A DNA stretch of 64,000 nucleotides. Source: an uncultured Dorea sp. Its GTDB lineage: Bacteria; Bacillota; Clostridia; Lachnospirales; Lachnospiraceae. The notes under the pieces were generated by a model. That model saw only the letters and a program-made list of their open reading frames with translations, searched no databases and was not told the origin of the DNA. Below are positions 18,426-28,355 of the stretch, in pieces. How positions within the stretch are numbered: the first letter of the stretch is position 1; every line of letters starts with the position of its first letter. The position numbers were made by a program, and so were the translations under genes. The stretch spans positions 1 through 64,000 of the forward strand of contig CAJURK010000001.1 in assembly GCA_910588745.1 (NCBI GenBank), in the 5' to 3' direction.

Positions 18426-19094
18426 TCATTCCCCGATCCTTTTTCCACTATATAAAACGTTTGCGATCCAATCCCCTAGACCATTCTTTTTCATTTCATA
18501 GACAATCCTGTCTATATCGTAAGGGACTCTTTTTAATTCTATCTTTCCATCAGATTCAAAAATAGCATATGCCGCCCTGGGGTCATGGTCTCTTGGCTGG
18601 CCTACAGAACCAGGATTACAATAAGTAACGTCTTGCTCTTTTTGTATTTGCTGTATATGTGTATGCCCCGAAAAAAAGTATTGTTTTGCAAGGCCATTTA
18701 CAATTTCAAAATCAAAGTATTCTATTCTTTCTTCTATTGCGTCATGCCATCCTCCGTGTCGAAATGATGCCTTCTCTGTGTCATATTTCTGAGGTAATCC
18801 AGACATCCATTTTCGATTCTTCTCAGTAATAATTTCTTTTTGATAATCTATACAAATTTTTACGGTTTTTGAGGCACAGGTCACACGATTCAATAGATAA
18901 TAGTCATGGTTTCCCATTAAACTGACAATATTTCTGTCTCTTATTTCATCTATACATTGATTGACCATACAATAATAACCGCATATATCTCCCAGGCAGA
19001 CGACTTGATTTATATTTCTTTTATCCACATCAGCCAACACTGCCCTCAACGCCGGGTAATTGCCATGTATGTCAGAAATGACCGCCGTTTTCAT
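18426..19094 (-). CDS. Calcineurin-like metallophosphoesterase (YfcE/MJ0936-like)
   Basis: 222 residues with the full set of metal motifs: SDIHGN, GDICGYY, GNHDYY, and GHTH near residue 150. Small phosphodiesterases and phosphomonoesterases of this fold are common, but it is unusual to find one inside a polysaccharide operon. It overlaps the ATP-grasp gene upstream by 23 bases, so it is co-translated with it. It might remove a phosphate from a sugar or acyl intermediate; nothing in the sequence identifies the substrate. Confidence 0.8.
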   Translation of the reverse strand: MKTAVISDIHGNYPALRAVLADVDKRNINQVVCLGDICGYYCMVNQCIDEIRDRNIVSLMGNHDYYLLNRVTCASKTVKICIDYQKEIITEKNRKWMSGLPQKYDTEKASFRHGGWHDAIEERIEYFDFEIVNGLAKQYFFSGHTHIQQIQKEQDVTYCNPGSVGQPRDHDPRAAYAIFESDGKIELKRVPYDIDRIVYEMKKNGLGDWIANVLYSGKRIGE

Positions 19095-20052
19095 CCCATT
19101 TCACCCATTCATCTATATATCTTAACGCCATTCCCTGCTTTATATTTCTGTTTGCTGGTGCATTGTGTTCCAAATACCACTCCATACACATCTCCGCTTC
19201 ATTATAGCCAAAAGCAGTCCGAATCGATGTAGATGAGGATATCCTGGGATTGATCTCAAGCAGGTAATACTCTCCATTCTCAAATCGAAATTGAAAATTC
19301 ACAGGCCCCTCGGGCTTCAATATATGCACAAATTCATATATTTGTTTTTCGATTTCACTATTATTAATAACATATGCTTTAGAAGTAGCGCCTTCCTGGC
19401 TCAGTTTCCTTTTCATAATAATCGGTTTGATGCAGGTACCATCAGCAAGTCCAAAAGTTGCTGCCGTATATTCATGCTCATCGTCCCCTGTTATCTTCTG
19501 CACCATGTAGTTATCATCACTAATCTTTTCCGACCAAAAAAGAAATTCTTCTTTCGAGTTAATTTTTCGCATTCCCTTTCCAGCATAGGATTTTCGTGGT
19601 TTTAATAAAAAGGGACTCCCCATTTCCTGCACAATCCTATCATAATCCTTTGCAACTGATGATAAAATTGCTGGGAATTGATAAGCAGTAAGCATCTTAT
19701 ACGTAGACCATTTATCATTGGATAGATCTATAAGGTTCTTCTTATTTAGAACACATTTATCAATCAGGTATTTATTTTCACTGTTTATAACTCTTTCTAT
19801 TTCCTGTTCTGTTCCAAAGAAGACCAAGTCAATCTCTTTCTTACGAATCAGCGTTTCCAAAAACTCTATATAATCGTCGCTCGACGCCCACTCTGCTTTC
19901 ACGAATTCATCTGTCCATGCCTGTCCTACGGCATCACCATAAACATCCATTCCTATAATGTTACACTCATATTTGCTCATGCGGAGACTTTTTATGATCC
20001 CATATCCTATTATCGCTCCTACCCCGGTCACAAGCACATTACAACGCTTCAT
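19072..20052 (-). CDS. ATP-grasp ligase (CarB/PylC-like), copy 1
   Basis: 326 residues. The N-terminal Rossmann-like domain starts VLVTGVGAIIGYGI. The ATP-grasp core spans about 110-290, with FLLKPRKSYAGKGM (ATP-binding Lys and Gly loop) and LLEINPRISSS (metal-binding Glu-x-Asn). Such enzymes join a carboxylate to an amine or other nucleophile through an acyl phosphate. In this context it may couple an amino acid or sugar acid to a sugar, but no direct evidence exists. Confidence 0.78.
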   Translation of the reverse strand: MKRCNVLVTGVGAIIGYGIIKSLRMSKYECNIIGMDVYGDAVGQAWTDEFVKAEWASSDDYIEFLETLIRKKEIDLVFFGTEQEIERVINSENKYLIDKCVLNKKNLIDLSNDKWSTYKMLTAYQFPAILSSVAKDYDRIVQEMGSPFLLKPRKSYAGKGMRKINSKEEFLFWSEKISDDNYMVQKITGDDEHEYTAATFGLADGTCIKPIIMKRKLSQEGATSKAYVINNSEIEKQIYEFVHILKPEGPVNFQFRFENGEYYLLEINPRISSSTSIRTAFGYNEAEMCMEWYLEHNAPANRNIKQGMALRYIDEWVKWDENGGHF

Positions 20053-20164
20053 AAATGTGATTTACCTCCCCTTATTATTCTCTTAATTATCCAAAAACAT
20101 ACTCTTATGCCACTTTGGTACATATCTAAATATAATATAGCTTATTCTAATAACAATTTGTTTT

Positions 20165-21604
20165 CTATAATGTAAATTTTACTAAGTTCGTTACGGCTCT
20201 TTTGTATATAATTAACAGGCATATTCCAAAAACAGCAGTAAACAATATACCAATTATAACCCGTACAGTAAACGATAATATAAATCCCTGTATAATCCAT
20301 GTTTCTACAAACATTATACCTAATATAAACAAAATAAAGCAATCCTGTACCAAACTATTCTTTATTGTTTTCTTAACAATAATCATGTGCATAAACAACA
20401 AAAACATATATGAAATTACAGTTGAAGCTGCGCCAAATCTATACCCATATATCGGCATAAAAACTACATTTAACATAATATTTATAATTGTGCTAATAAT
20501 AGTTCCTACTGCAATCAACATTGTTTTTTTATAATAATATTCAATATTATAATATATTGTCGTATACAAAAAATTAATAAAAGTTGCTAAAACAATCCAA
20601 TTGATAAGCTGCTGTCCTTCTGTATATTTATTGCCTCCAAATATATATATCAATTCCGGTGAAATGCAGAACACCAAACTGGTTACCATACACATTCCCA
20701 GGACAACAAACATTTGGTAGTAGCGAATATCTCTGTATGCATTTGCTGTCATTTTCCGAAAAAAAACTGGTAGATATATTTTGTTTACTCCTTCGCTTGC
20801 TACAGCTAATAAAATTCCAGTAGTGTAAGCAACTGCATAAATTGCAGCGCAAGATGTGCCAAAATAGTTTTTTATCATAATTCTGTCCGCATTGCTCAGT
20901 AACAGCAAAGATAAATTGTGCGGCAATAAAGGCAACGCATATTTCAGCGTATAAACAATATATTTTTTTTTGAAACTCCATCCACCTTTCTTTTGATATA
21001 GGAGAAATGTAGCAGTTCCAACAATTACTGTCGGAGATAATGCGCCAAAAATTCTATCCCAGTAAGCAGAGTCAAAAAAACCAACTGTAATAAAAATGAC
21101 TGAAAGTGCAACATTTGCTATCAAAATGGATAATGTGTAATACATATTTCTTTTATATTGAAACTGATAATTCAATTCCATATTTTTATACGATACAATA
21201 AACAACATATAACTATATAAAATCATGATATTCATTGTACATCTGTCAACAAACACAATGCGATTCAATAGATGATAAAAGACATTAGCAAATAATGTAA
21301 TAATAACCGTATTGATGAGGGTTATATTCATTGTTGCAGACATATACTGCTCAGAATTTTCTTTAAAATCTAGAATCCCTCTCTCTACAATACCATATGC
21401 TGCAAACCCCAAAATCATATATAACATATTCGTGACAGAAAAAAAGAAATCTACAGAACCATATTCTGAAGTTGTAAGAAGTCTTGTAAAAATCGGAATG
21501 CTAATCAGGTTAACAGCCCTTGTCAACACAGTTGTAAGAATTCCAATGCTTCCAAATTTAATAGCTTTATTATTTACCAGTTTTTTTATATTTTCTAATT
21601 TCAT
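20165..21604 (-). CDS. Wzx-type polysaccharide flippase, copy 1
   Basis: 479 residues, about 12-14 hydrophobic helices, MATE/PST superfamily. The N-terminal pattern GILTTVLTRAVNLISIPIFTR and the ERGILDF turn are typical of the RfbX branch. It would flip an undecaprenyl-diphosphate repeat unit outward. A second flippase is encoded at 33907, so the locus may export two different units. It is followed by a short AT-rich gap and paralogue 3 of the membrane family lies just upstream. Confidence 0.82.
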   Translation of the reverse strand: MKLENIKKLVNNKAIKFGSIGILTTVLTRAVNLISIPIFTRLLTTSEYGSVDFFFSVTNMLYMILGFAAYGIVERGILDFKENSEQYMSATMNITLINTVIITLFANVFYHLLNRIVFVDRCTMNIMILYSYMLFIVSYKNMELNYQFQYKRNMYYTLSILIANVALSVIFITVGFFDSAYWDRIFGALSPTVIVGTATFLLYQKKGGWSFKKKYIVYTLKYALPLLPHNLSLLLLSNADRIMIKNYFGTSCAAIYAVAYTTGILLAVASEGVNKIYLPVFFRKMTANAYRDIRYYQMFVVLGMCMVTSLVFCISPELIYIFGGNKYTEGQQLINWIVLATFINFLYTTIYYNIEYYYKKTMLIAVGTIISTIINIMLNVVFMPIYGYRFGAASTVISYMFLLFMHMIIVKKTIKNSLVQDCFILFILGIMFVETWIIQGFILSFTVRVIIGILFTAVFGICLLIIYKRAVTNLVKFTL

Positions 21605-21618
21605 TCTTTCACCTGAGT

Positions 21619-23334
21619 TTATTGGACGCTTACAAATCTGTAAACACGCATACCATCGATATGTTTTACAAGCCGTGCTGTTGTTTTTTCTTGATAATGT
21701 TCACTCAAGTACTGCGCTATCGTATCGGAACAGTCAAGTTCTTCCTTTGATACACAATAAAATACATGCTTATTATTCACAATATTTTCAAACAAAGTCT
21801 CTCCTTTGCCGAAGTATTTATCCAGCATATAGTCATAAGATGGCCATGCATACATATTCATTAAATATATATTTTCGTAAAACCCTTTTTCTATAATTTC
21901 AGATGTAACAGTAAACGCCGCATAAATTTCTGATGTCTCCAACGCACCCAGCAAATATAAGTTTTCTTTATCTTCCGCCAACGCCTGAAGTTTGTCTCGA
22001 TTATCTTTTATTCTCTCACGGTATGATGATACGTTTCCCCCAAATTCCTGATAATATGAACTATTTGTAAGCGGTCCATAAAACAAATTTGTGATTATTA
22101 CTACACATAGTAATGTAAGCGATAACATAACCTGACGGTTTCTTTGTGTACTGATACTATCCGACTTAAAATTATAAAATAACAGTACCATACCGGACAA
22201 AAAAATGATTACATCTACATGATGCTGCAGTCTCCCTCTAACAACCAGTACCATATAAGCCGACAACATAAACCCAAATATAACCCACAGTCTCCACCGC
22301 TGCTCTTTTCCAGTATATGACAAAAAAATCGTTAATGTTATTAAAAAAAGAACCGAAATAATACTGGATAAGAGATACGTAGGAAGATATTTTATCCCCC
22401 AGACCAACCGCTCAAGTATAGTATTTTCTCCTGTCGGAATAATCGCTTTTATTTCTGCTATTAAATCGATAGTGAGAATTTCTCTATCACAGTAATTATA
22501 ATCCTGAAACCACATCTTATAATCATTTTCAGATACGCCAATTTTCTGATATTCTTCAGCATACTGTTTATAATCCGGTACCCCATAGTCAAACAATGCT
22601 GCTCGCGCGTTATTGGTTTGAACATACGAAGACCATGCTTGTGAACTGGCATACTCATTACAATCAATCAAATAAAATAACTTATATGCTCCAAATAATA
22701 GAACCAATCCACAAAAAACACGAATTGATACATTTATAAATGATCTGGTAAAAATTTTTTCTCTATGTTCCCATGCATAAATAATATAAACCGAAAAAAA
22801 TAACATTGCAACGATCAATACAACAGACACTCTAATTAACAATGCATTTATAAATAAAAATAAAACCATCAAAAGCATTCGTTTATATTTCTTTTTGTAC
22901 ACAATATAATTCCACAATAATGCTGCTACAATCCCAGAAATCCCCGCGACCTTAGTAAAAGTGAATCTAATATACATTTCATAGGCCATAAAAAAATTTA
23001 TAAGCACATATATAACATCTAGACACTTACTACTATCATCACGTTCAGACAGATACAAATAATGAACAGATGCAAACGATATAAAAATAATTGCCATCAT
23101 ATATATAGCGTACCATGGCATATGTGGTACGATTTTAAGCAATCCTACTAGAAATCTGCCTAAAAGCGGATTAATATATAATATATGATAATCATAAACG
23201 CCATCATATCCGCCGTACAAAAACATACACATATCGAAATCATCACTTTTTTCTGTAGGTTCAAACAAAAGAAGAATACTACATAATTGTACAATCGCTA
23301 TGAGTGCCGCACAACATATTTTGTTTTTTTTCAT
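21619..23334 (-). CDS. Multi-spanning membrane protein, paralogue 3 of 4 (putative GT-C-like transferase)
   Basis: 571 residues from the second Met (MKKNKICC); the Met at 23355 would overlap the gene upstream. Neither start has a strong ribosome site. Landmarks: TEKSDDFDM after the first helix, HMPWYAIYM, FTKVA, a loop with DYGVPDY...GVSENDY, and GRLQHHVDVIIF. The C-terminal soluble part ends with YLSEHYQEKTTARLVK, and lacks the extra 100 residues of paralogues 1 and 2. It is inserted between a flippase and an asparagine-synthase-like gene. Function as for the family: GT-C-like transferase or polymerase, by inference. Confidence 0.7.
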   Translation of the reverse strand: MKKNKICCAALIAIVQLCSILLLFEPTEKSDDFDMCMFLYGGYDGVYDYHILYINPLLGRFLVGLLKIVPHMPWYAIYMMAIIFISFASVHYLYLSERDDSSKCLDVIYVLINFFMAYEMYIRFTFTKVAGISGIVAALLWNYIVYKKKYKRMLLMVLFLFINALLIRVSVVLIVAMLFFSVYIIYAWEHREKIFTRSFINVSIRVFCGLVLLFGAYKLFYLIDCNEYASSQAWSSYVQTNNARAALFDYGVPDYKQYAEEYQKIGVSENDYKMWFQDYNYCDREILTIDLIAEIKAIIPTGENTILERLVWGIKYLPTYLLSSIISVLFLITLTIFLSYTGKEQRWRLWVIFGFMLSAYMVLVVRGRLQHHVDVIIFLSGMVLLFYNFKSDSISTQRNRQVMLSLTLLCVVIITNLFYGPLTNSSYYQEFGGNVSSYRERIKDNRDKLQALAEDKENLYLLGALETSEIYAAFTVTSEIIEKGFYENIYLMNMYAWPSYDYMLDKYFGKGETLFENIVNNKHVFYCVSKEELDCSDTIAQYLSEHYQEKTTARLVKHIDGMRVYRFVSVQ

Positions 23335-23342
23335 TCTAAACA

Positions 23343-25121
23343 CTACTCTTTGCATAATTGATCCAACATCAAGAAGAATGCAACCGTCTGAGAATAGACA
23401 GAAACATCCACCTCTGTAATGGAATTAGGCGCGTTTACTTCAATATGATGTTTCTGGATTGTACTTGATGATTCCAGATATTTTCTGTTAATTTCAAAAA
23501 TACTTTTATCGTCTCTCATATGTGGCCATATGATATTTGCAATAATACCTACAACAATTTTCTGGAATAACCATGAATCTGAAAATACGGGAATTAATGT
23601 ACGCCTAATTCTTGAAAACAAGGAACTCTTTATTTTTCCGGTTCTCTTATTTAATCTTGCATAACAATGTCCTGAAAAGTACGGAACATCTAGCAATTTG
23701 CTGCAAAATCTGCCCGTCAGCTCAATGGACATTTTGCTTCCACGCTTATAATCCACATTCATTGGAACAGCAATATCATGAATATGCTTCATGCCAAATG
23801 TCGGAAAACTGTAGCAGAACATGTTTGCAAAATTATAAACCCCATCTTCCAACGCATACCATTTTTCCGCAGTTAGGCGACCACAATCGTCAAATGAAAG
23901 GTTTCTCAAATTCATTTTTTGTGTCACAAATCGTTTTTTTACTGCATCACCAACCGACATGTAAATTGTATCGCTATCATGTTTAAAAATATATTTTGCA
24001 ACATTGTACATACAAAACTCATCACGGATAAACTGTTCAAAAGTGTATGGTTGCTTATAAACCTTGTCAAAATGGTAATAGTCCTTCAACGGTTCCGCCA
24101 TTGCTCCAAAGTTTATAAAATCTATGCTTTTGTCCAATTTTTCGAACATTTTTTTCCACCTTGTATTATTGGCATAAGTGGCAGCATACTCACCATATTT
24201 ATTACACATTTTTTTATCGATAGCATCATAACTGCGATCAATTTTTTCTGATACATTATACAGCTTAAACTTATTTCCATACATTTCTGCCATCTTTTTT
24301 GAAAGCCTTGCATCCTCGGTCCGGCCATTAGTTATCATGTCCTTCCCCATCCAATATCCAACGGTCACTTTTTCACCGTTAGCCACGCTCATTGCATATT
24401 CTAAACGTGAATCAACCCCTCCCGTTAGATACAAAATCGATTCATTTACTACCTTTTTTCGAATTCTGATAATATTCCTAAGTTCCTTTTCCAATTTGTC
24501 AGTAGTACTTTTAAACCCGTTATCTACCCAAACGCTCTCCTCAACAGGATACTCTTCCACAGTAAGCGATGTCCCGTTAATAACAATCAACTCATCACGA
24601 TCCAGTTTTTTTATACCCTCAAAATATACTTTCCTGTCATAATAACCGCGAACAGTTATATATTTGAACATCTCTGCAATATCAAGCCTTGCATTTGTAT
24701 GCTGTGCAATATGATATATCGTAGATGTTGCAAGATATTCATTATCTCTAGAATAATAGAAGAATTGATATAAACTTTTGTTATCAACAAAGATATACGT
24801 AACACCATCTAACCTTACAGCAATAACATACATTCCTATGGCATTATTTCTTAATTGAAGTAATTGATCTTTCTCGGTTTTCCTTGCCTCTTCCAAGAAT
24901 TGTAATAATGCCTTTTCTCCTAATTCTTCCTTATATATAAATGTTCCAGCACAAGCAATATAGTCGTTACCATCTTTATAAAAATTATAGTTATTCACAT
25001 TTAACTTATGAAAAGAGACAACATTCTCATCCTCTCCTGATAAACGAAATCCACTTTCACTTAATTCTTCCGTAAGATTCTTCTTCCACTCATAATTACC
25101 TGTTATAACTAATTTTCCCAT
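23343..25121 (-). CDS. Asparagine-synthase-like amidotransferase with degenerate glutaminase domain
   Basis: 592 residues. An N-terminal Ntn/glutaminase-like half (about 1-190) lacks the nucleophile Cys at position 2 (the protein begins MGKLVITGNYEW). A synthetase half follows with the PP-loop YLTGGVDSRLE (about residue 232). The enzyme can thus adenylate a carboxylate but probably uses free ammonia or another amine. In Pseudomonas O-antigen loci, asparagine-synthase homologues amidate uronic acids (WbpS); a similar amide or amidine on a sugar acid is plausible here. AGGAG upstream supports the start. Confidence 0.78.
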   Translation of the reverse strand: MGKLVITGNYEWKKNLTEELSESGFRLSGEDENVVSFHKLNVNNYNFYKDGNDYIACAGTFIYKEELGEKALLQFLEEARKTEKDQLLQLRNNAIGMYVIAVRLDGVTYIFVDNKSLYQFFYYSRDNEYLATSTIYHIAQHTNARLDIAEMFKYITVRGYYDRKVYFEGIKKLDRDELIVINGTSLTVEEYPVEESVWVDNGFKSTTDKLEKELRNIIRIRKKVVNESILYLTGGVDSRLEYAMSVANGEKVTVGYWMGKDMITNGRTEDARLSKKMAEMYGNKFKLYNVSEKIDRSYDAIDKKMCNKYGEYAATYANNTRWKKMFEKLDKSIDFINFGAMAEPLKDYYHFDKVYKQPYTFEQFIRDEFCMYNVAKYIFKHDSDTIYMSVGDAVKKRFVTQKMNLRNLSFDDCGRLTAEKWYALEDGVYNFANMFCYSFPTFGMKHIHDIAVPMNVDYKRGSKMSIELTGRFCSKLLDVPYFSGHCYARLNKRTGKIKSSLFSRIRRTLIPVFSDSWLFQKIVVGIIANIIWPHMRDDKSIFEINRKYLESSSTIQKHHIEVNAPNSITEVDVSVYSQTVAFFLMLDQLCKE

Positions 25122-25132
25122 TGCTTTCTCCT

Positions 25133-26230
25133 TTATATTTCAATTATTTTTAAAGTAATCCCGGATATCTCCCGTACAATACTAAATCCTTTCTCAAAAT
25201 GTGACATATAATATGCATTATCTTTCAATTCTAAAAACAAAAAAATGCTAATTTCTATGTGTTTGTTTTCAAACGCTGTCAGTGTTGTAGATGGATACAT
25301 AAAAAAAATCTTTTGCTTTTTTATCATTCCAACAATATTTTCACCCGGTATCATTGGACTTAACATGATTATTTGCCCGTTGTGTATATTATAGCTATTT
25401 AAATCCCTAGGATGTTTTTTAACAGCAACTTTTCCGTATCCTTCTGTTTCAAAATATGAACCAATTTTTTGAACATAATACTCTGGATTCGGCGCAAAAT
25501 CCTTCATATTCGTAGTAAAAAGAACTGCCTGTGCTTCACTGAAATCTGCGGCTTCGCCAAACGTTTTATTTTTCAGTTCTTCATATTCCGCTGTATCTAT
25601 CAACGTCATATCATACAATCGATGTACTTCTTTGTATAATTCTACAGACAAACAGTCTGGTTCGGCAGAATACCGGCAGCATCTCTTCATCGATTTTAGT
25701 GGAAACATTCCATTCGGATTACAATAACCCATTTTAGCAAAAAACCAGGAGACAAGATAGAACGGCTCTCGCCATCTCTTGATTTCCATTTTTGCGTGAG
25801 CGTCCGTGTTATCGCCCTGGCCATCTTCCAGTAAATCAATGGATATAGCTTCATCCGCCGCAAGCGCCATCAACCCACATGTAACGCCTCGAGTCGTAGA
25901 AAGACACATATGACTGTATCGATTCAAGTCCATAAATTTAGCGATTTCATGTCTGGCATACTGTTTATTTCTTCCAGCCAACCAACAAAAAACCATCTCT
26001 ACTCCAATTTTAATCAACTCATTTCTGGGGCGTGTCAGAAATGAATCCGGCAGATAAATCTCTTCAAACAATCCCGATTGCCGACAGATCTTTTCTAAAC
26101 CCATTTCTTTATACATTGGTTGGCATACCAGATCCCATGTGTACACTTTTCCATTTGCTAGATAATACCATATAAAATCCTGTAATTGCCGTGGCCCTCC
26201 TATATAAGCAACCGCTCTTTTTTTTTGCAT
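25133..26230 (-). CDS. Putative nonulosonate (sialyl-type) transferase with DEG/HP motifs
   Basis: 365 residues, soluble. LLEDGQGDN (about residue 132) and VAVKKHPRDLN (about 272) match the two short motifs, D/E-D/E-G and HP, shared by bacterial sialyltransferases of families GT38/52/80. MYPSTT near residue 310 fits the serine motif seen in the same group. It lies in the run between the NeuC/NeuB genes and the amidotransferase. It is the best candidate to transfer the CMP-activated nonulosonic acid. Overall similarity is low, so the family call rests on motifs and context. Confidence 0.6.
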   Translation of the reverse strand: MQKKRAVAYIGGPRQLQDFIWYYLANGKVYTWDLVCQPMYKEMGLEKICRQSGLFEEIYLPDSFLTRPRNELIKIGVEMVFCWLAGRNKQYARHEIAKFMDLNRYSHMCLSTTRGVTCGLMALAADEAISIDLLEDGQGDNTDAHAKMEIKRWREPFYLVSWFFAKMGYCNPNGMFPLKSMKRCCRYSAEPDCLSVELYKEVHRLYDMTLIDTAEYEELKNKTFGEAADFSEAQAVLFTTNMKDFAPNPEYYVQKIGSYFETEGYGKVAVKKHPRDLNSYNIHNGQIIMLSPMIPGENIVGMIKKQKIFFMYPSTTLTAFENKHIEISIFLFLELKDNAYYMSHFEKGFSIVREISGITLKIIEI

Positions 26231-26239
26231 GTTTTCTTC

Positions 26240-27178
26240 CTATCCATTCTCTTTCGAAATTTCCTTTACAACATACTGTGGTGTATCGTTTATACACATA
26301 TAAATTCTGCCTACATATTCTCCAATTATACCAAGAACACAAAGTACAATACCAAACATAAACAGAAGAATAGCCACGGTAGAACTCCAGCCAGCAACTA
26401 CATTATGCATAAATATTCTGCGGATAATAATAAAAATTCCAAATACAAATCCACACATAGAACAAAAAGCGCCTATATAAGTCGCTATTCTGAGCGGTAC
26501 AATAGAAAATGCCGTCACTCCATTCAACCACAGCGAAGTCAATTTCTTTAAGGAATACCCACTCTGCCCGGTCTGACGCTCTAACTGCTTTGTTTGAATT
26601 GTCGCTATATTATGTGTAGTTCTAAGCAACAAACCTAGAATATAAGGATATGGATGATGATACTGGATGATTTCATCAATAATATATTTTCGAGCCAAAA
26701 AAAATATAGAAACAACAACCCCTTTTGGATTTCCCAATAAAAGATTTGTCATCCGCTCATTCACAGCAGTCCCCAATCTTCTGAATAAGGAACGTCTACC
26801 TCGATCAACCCATTCTGCTGAAACAACATCATATCCTTCTTTGATTTTATCTAGCATCTGCCGAATCACTTCCATCTGTGTCTGCCCATCATCATCACTG
26901 ACAACTACATAATCCCCTGACACATAATGAAACCCCGCCATAATAGCTCCGTGCTGTCCAGCATTCTTCGCCAGATTGATTGCGGTAATTTTAGAGTTTT
27001 GCTTTGATAGTTCCCTAATAACATCCCATGTATTATCCGGTGAATGATCGTTCACCAAGATAAACTCATACTCTTCTATATTTAGTTCATTAAAAATTTG
27101 TATATCCTTGTTTATAACATCACCAATATTCTTTTCTGAATTATAACAAGGAATTACTACTGATAATTTTTCCTTCAT
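26240..27178 (-). CDS. Polyprenyl-phosphate glycosyltransferase, GtrB/ArnC-like GT2
   Basis: 312 residues. A GT-A domain opens LSVVIPCYNSEKNI, with VSDDDGQ as the metal motif (about residue 95). Two C-terminal membrane helices (about 225-295) follow, ending in GEYVGRIY, the signature of the GtrB/ArnC/DPM1 group. These make undecaprenyl-phosphate-linked single sugars, the donors used by GT-C transferases outside the cell. That ties it functionally to the four large membrane paralogues. No small GtrA flippase gene is visible in the window. Confidence 0.85.
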   Translation of the reverse strand: MKEKLSVVIPCYNSEKNIGDVINKDIQIFNELNIEEYEFILVNDHSPDNTWDVIRELSKQNSKITAINLAKNAGQHGAIMAGFHYVSGDYVVVSDDDGQTQMEVIRQMLDKIKEGYDVVSAEWVDRGRRSLFRRLGTAVNERMTNLLLGNPKGVVVSIFFLARKYIIDEIIQYHHPYPYILGLLLRTTHNIATIQTKQLERQTGQSGYSLKKLTSLWLNGVTAFSIVPLRIATYIGAFCSMCGFVFGIFIIIRRIFMHNVVAGWSSTVAILLFMFGIVLCVLGIIGEYVGRIYMCINDTPQYVVKEISKENG

Positions 27179-27192
27179 ACCTGTCTACACTT

Positions 27193-28329
27193 TCATTTTA
27201 AACCAAGCAATATCTTGGCTTCTTCTCTGGAATCAAAAACTGCAATACAATATCCCCACCTTGAAGAACTATCCGTCACAGTATCCCTGCCTTTTGTTAT
27301 TTCATGCTTGACTGTTTTTTCTGCATATTGATCTATAAATTTTTCTATATCGTTACAATCTGTATCATTAAACGCAAATTTAACAGCGGCAATTTTCGTT
27401 GTATTTTGATTTCTTACGATTGGCTGTTCGCCCAACGCACATTTGATAACAAGATTAAGAAAATCATTTCCTGTAGATAGCGGAACAAGATGGCTTCCTA
27501 TAAAATCACCACCCATTCGTGCGCCAATCTCAATAATATTTATATTTCCTTGATCATCAATTTTCAATTCCGCATGAGATGCTCCGATTGTAATTCCGAG
27601 ACTATTTAATGCATGTTCTACAACCTTCTTCACCTGTTTGAGCAGATTTGTATCTGCTTCTGACGGCTCTATGTGTCCGGTTTCTATAAAGCTGGGAGCG
27701 CCAGACGTATACTTCTCAGTCATTGCAAGGAATATATGCCGTCCTTTAAACGAAATATATTCAACACTATATTCCTTTCCTTCAACATACTCTTCAACCA
27801 GAACCTTATTCTGAAAACTCTGCTCTTTTGCTTTTTCGATTGCCATATTTAATTCTTCTACTTTTTGGACTTTGAAAATCCCCCGGCTTCCCGATCGGTC
27901 AACAGGCTTTATGATGAGGGGATACTTTAGTTCATCAATGTTCAATTCGCTAGCGGACGCAACCATCCTGCTCTCAGGACTAGGATCATTGTTCATTTTA
28001 AAACGTTTCCGCATCTCATGCTTGTTTGTGGAAACCAAACTGGTTTCAATCGTATTTCCAGCCAGCCCCATATGCTCCGCCACATAACTAACTGTAATTG
28101 TAGCCAAATCCGAAGCAATCGTACAAATCCCATCAATCTCAATCTCTCTGCATTTATCTAATATGAGTGTCTTTTCAGTAATGCTGATCGGATAAAAATA
28201 ATCTGCGATTTTTTCACCTACATCGTCTGCAGCCCATGCAAAAACATGCGTTTCCAATCCCATATCTTTTGCTTTTGAAATCAATGGTTCCTGAAAGCAA
28301 GACGCTCCTATGACCGCAAGTTTTTTCAT
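27193..28329 (-). CDS. ATP-grasp ligase (biotin-carboxylase/PurK-like), copy 2
   Basis: 378 residues from the internal ATG, chosen because GGAGGGG ends three bases before it and the Rossmann motif AVIGASCFQEP starts there. The ATP-grasp core shows LIIKPVDRSGSRG (about 140) and the metal residues in HAELKID...IEIGARMGGD (about 255-280). It follows neuC directly in the operon. It probably forms an amide or ester between a carboxylate and a sugar or amino acid. Not closely related to the copy at 19072. Confidence 0.8.
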   Translation of the reverse strand: MKKLAVIGASCFQEPLISKAKDMGLETHVFAWAADDVGEKIADYFYPISITEKTLILDKCREIEIDGICTIASDLATITVSYVAEHMGLAGNTIETSLVSTNKHEMRKRFKMNNDPSPESRMVASASELNIDELKYPLIIKPVDRSGSRGIFKVQKVEELNMAIEKAKEQSFQNKVLVEEYVEGKEYSVEYISFKGRHIFLAMTEKYTSGAPSFIETGHIEPSEADTNLLKQVKKVVEHALNSLGITIGASHAELKIDDQGNINIIEIGARMGGDFIGSHLVPLSTGNDFLNLVIKCALGEQPIVRNQNTTKIAAVKFAFNDTDCNDIEKFIDQYAEKTVKHEITKGRDTVTDSSSRWGYCIAVFDSREEAKILLGLK

Positions 28330-28355
28330 ATTCCCCTCCGTCCAAACATGTTTTT

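Noticed and set aside
26186..26551. Plus-strand frame of 121 codons rich in Asn, Lys and Ser
   Set aside because: Lies wholly opposite the GtrB-like gene and mirrors its codons; a shadow frame.
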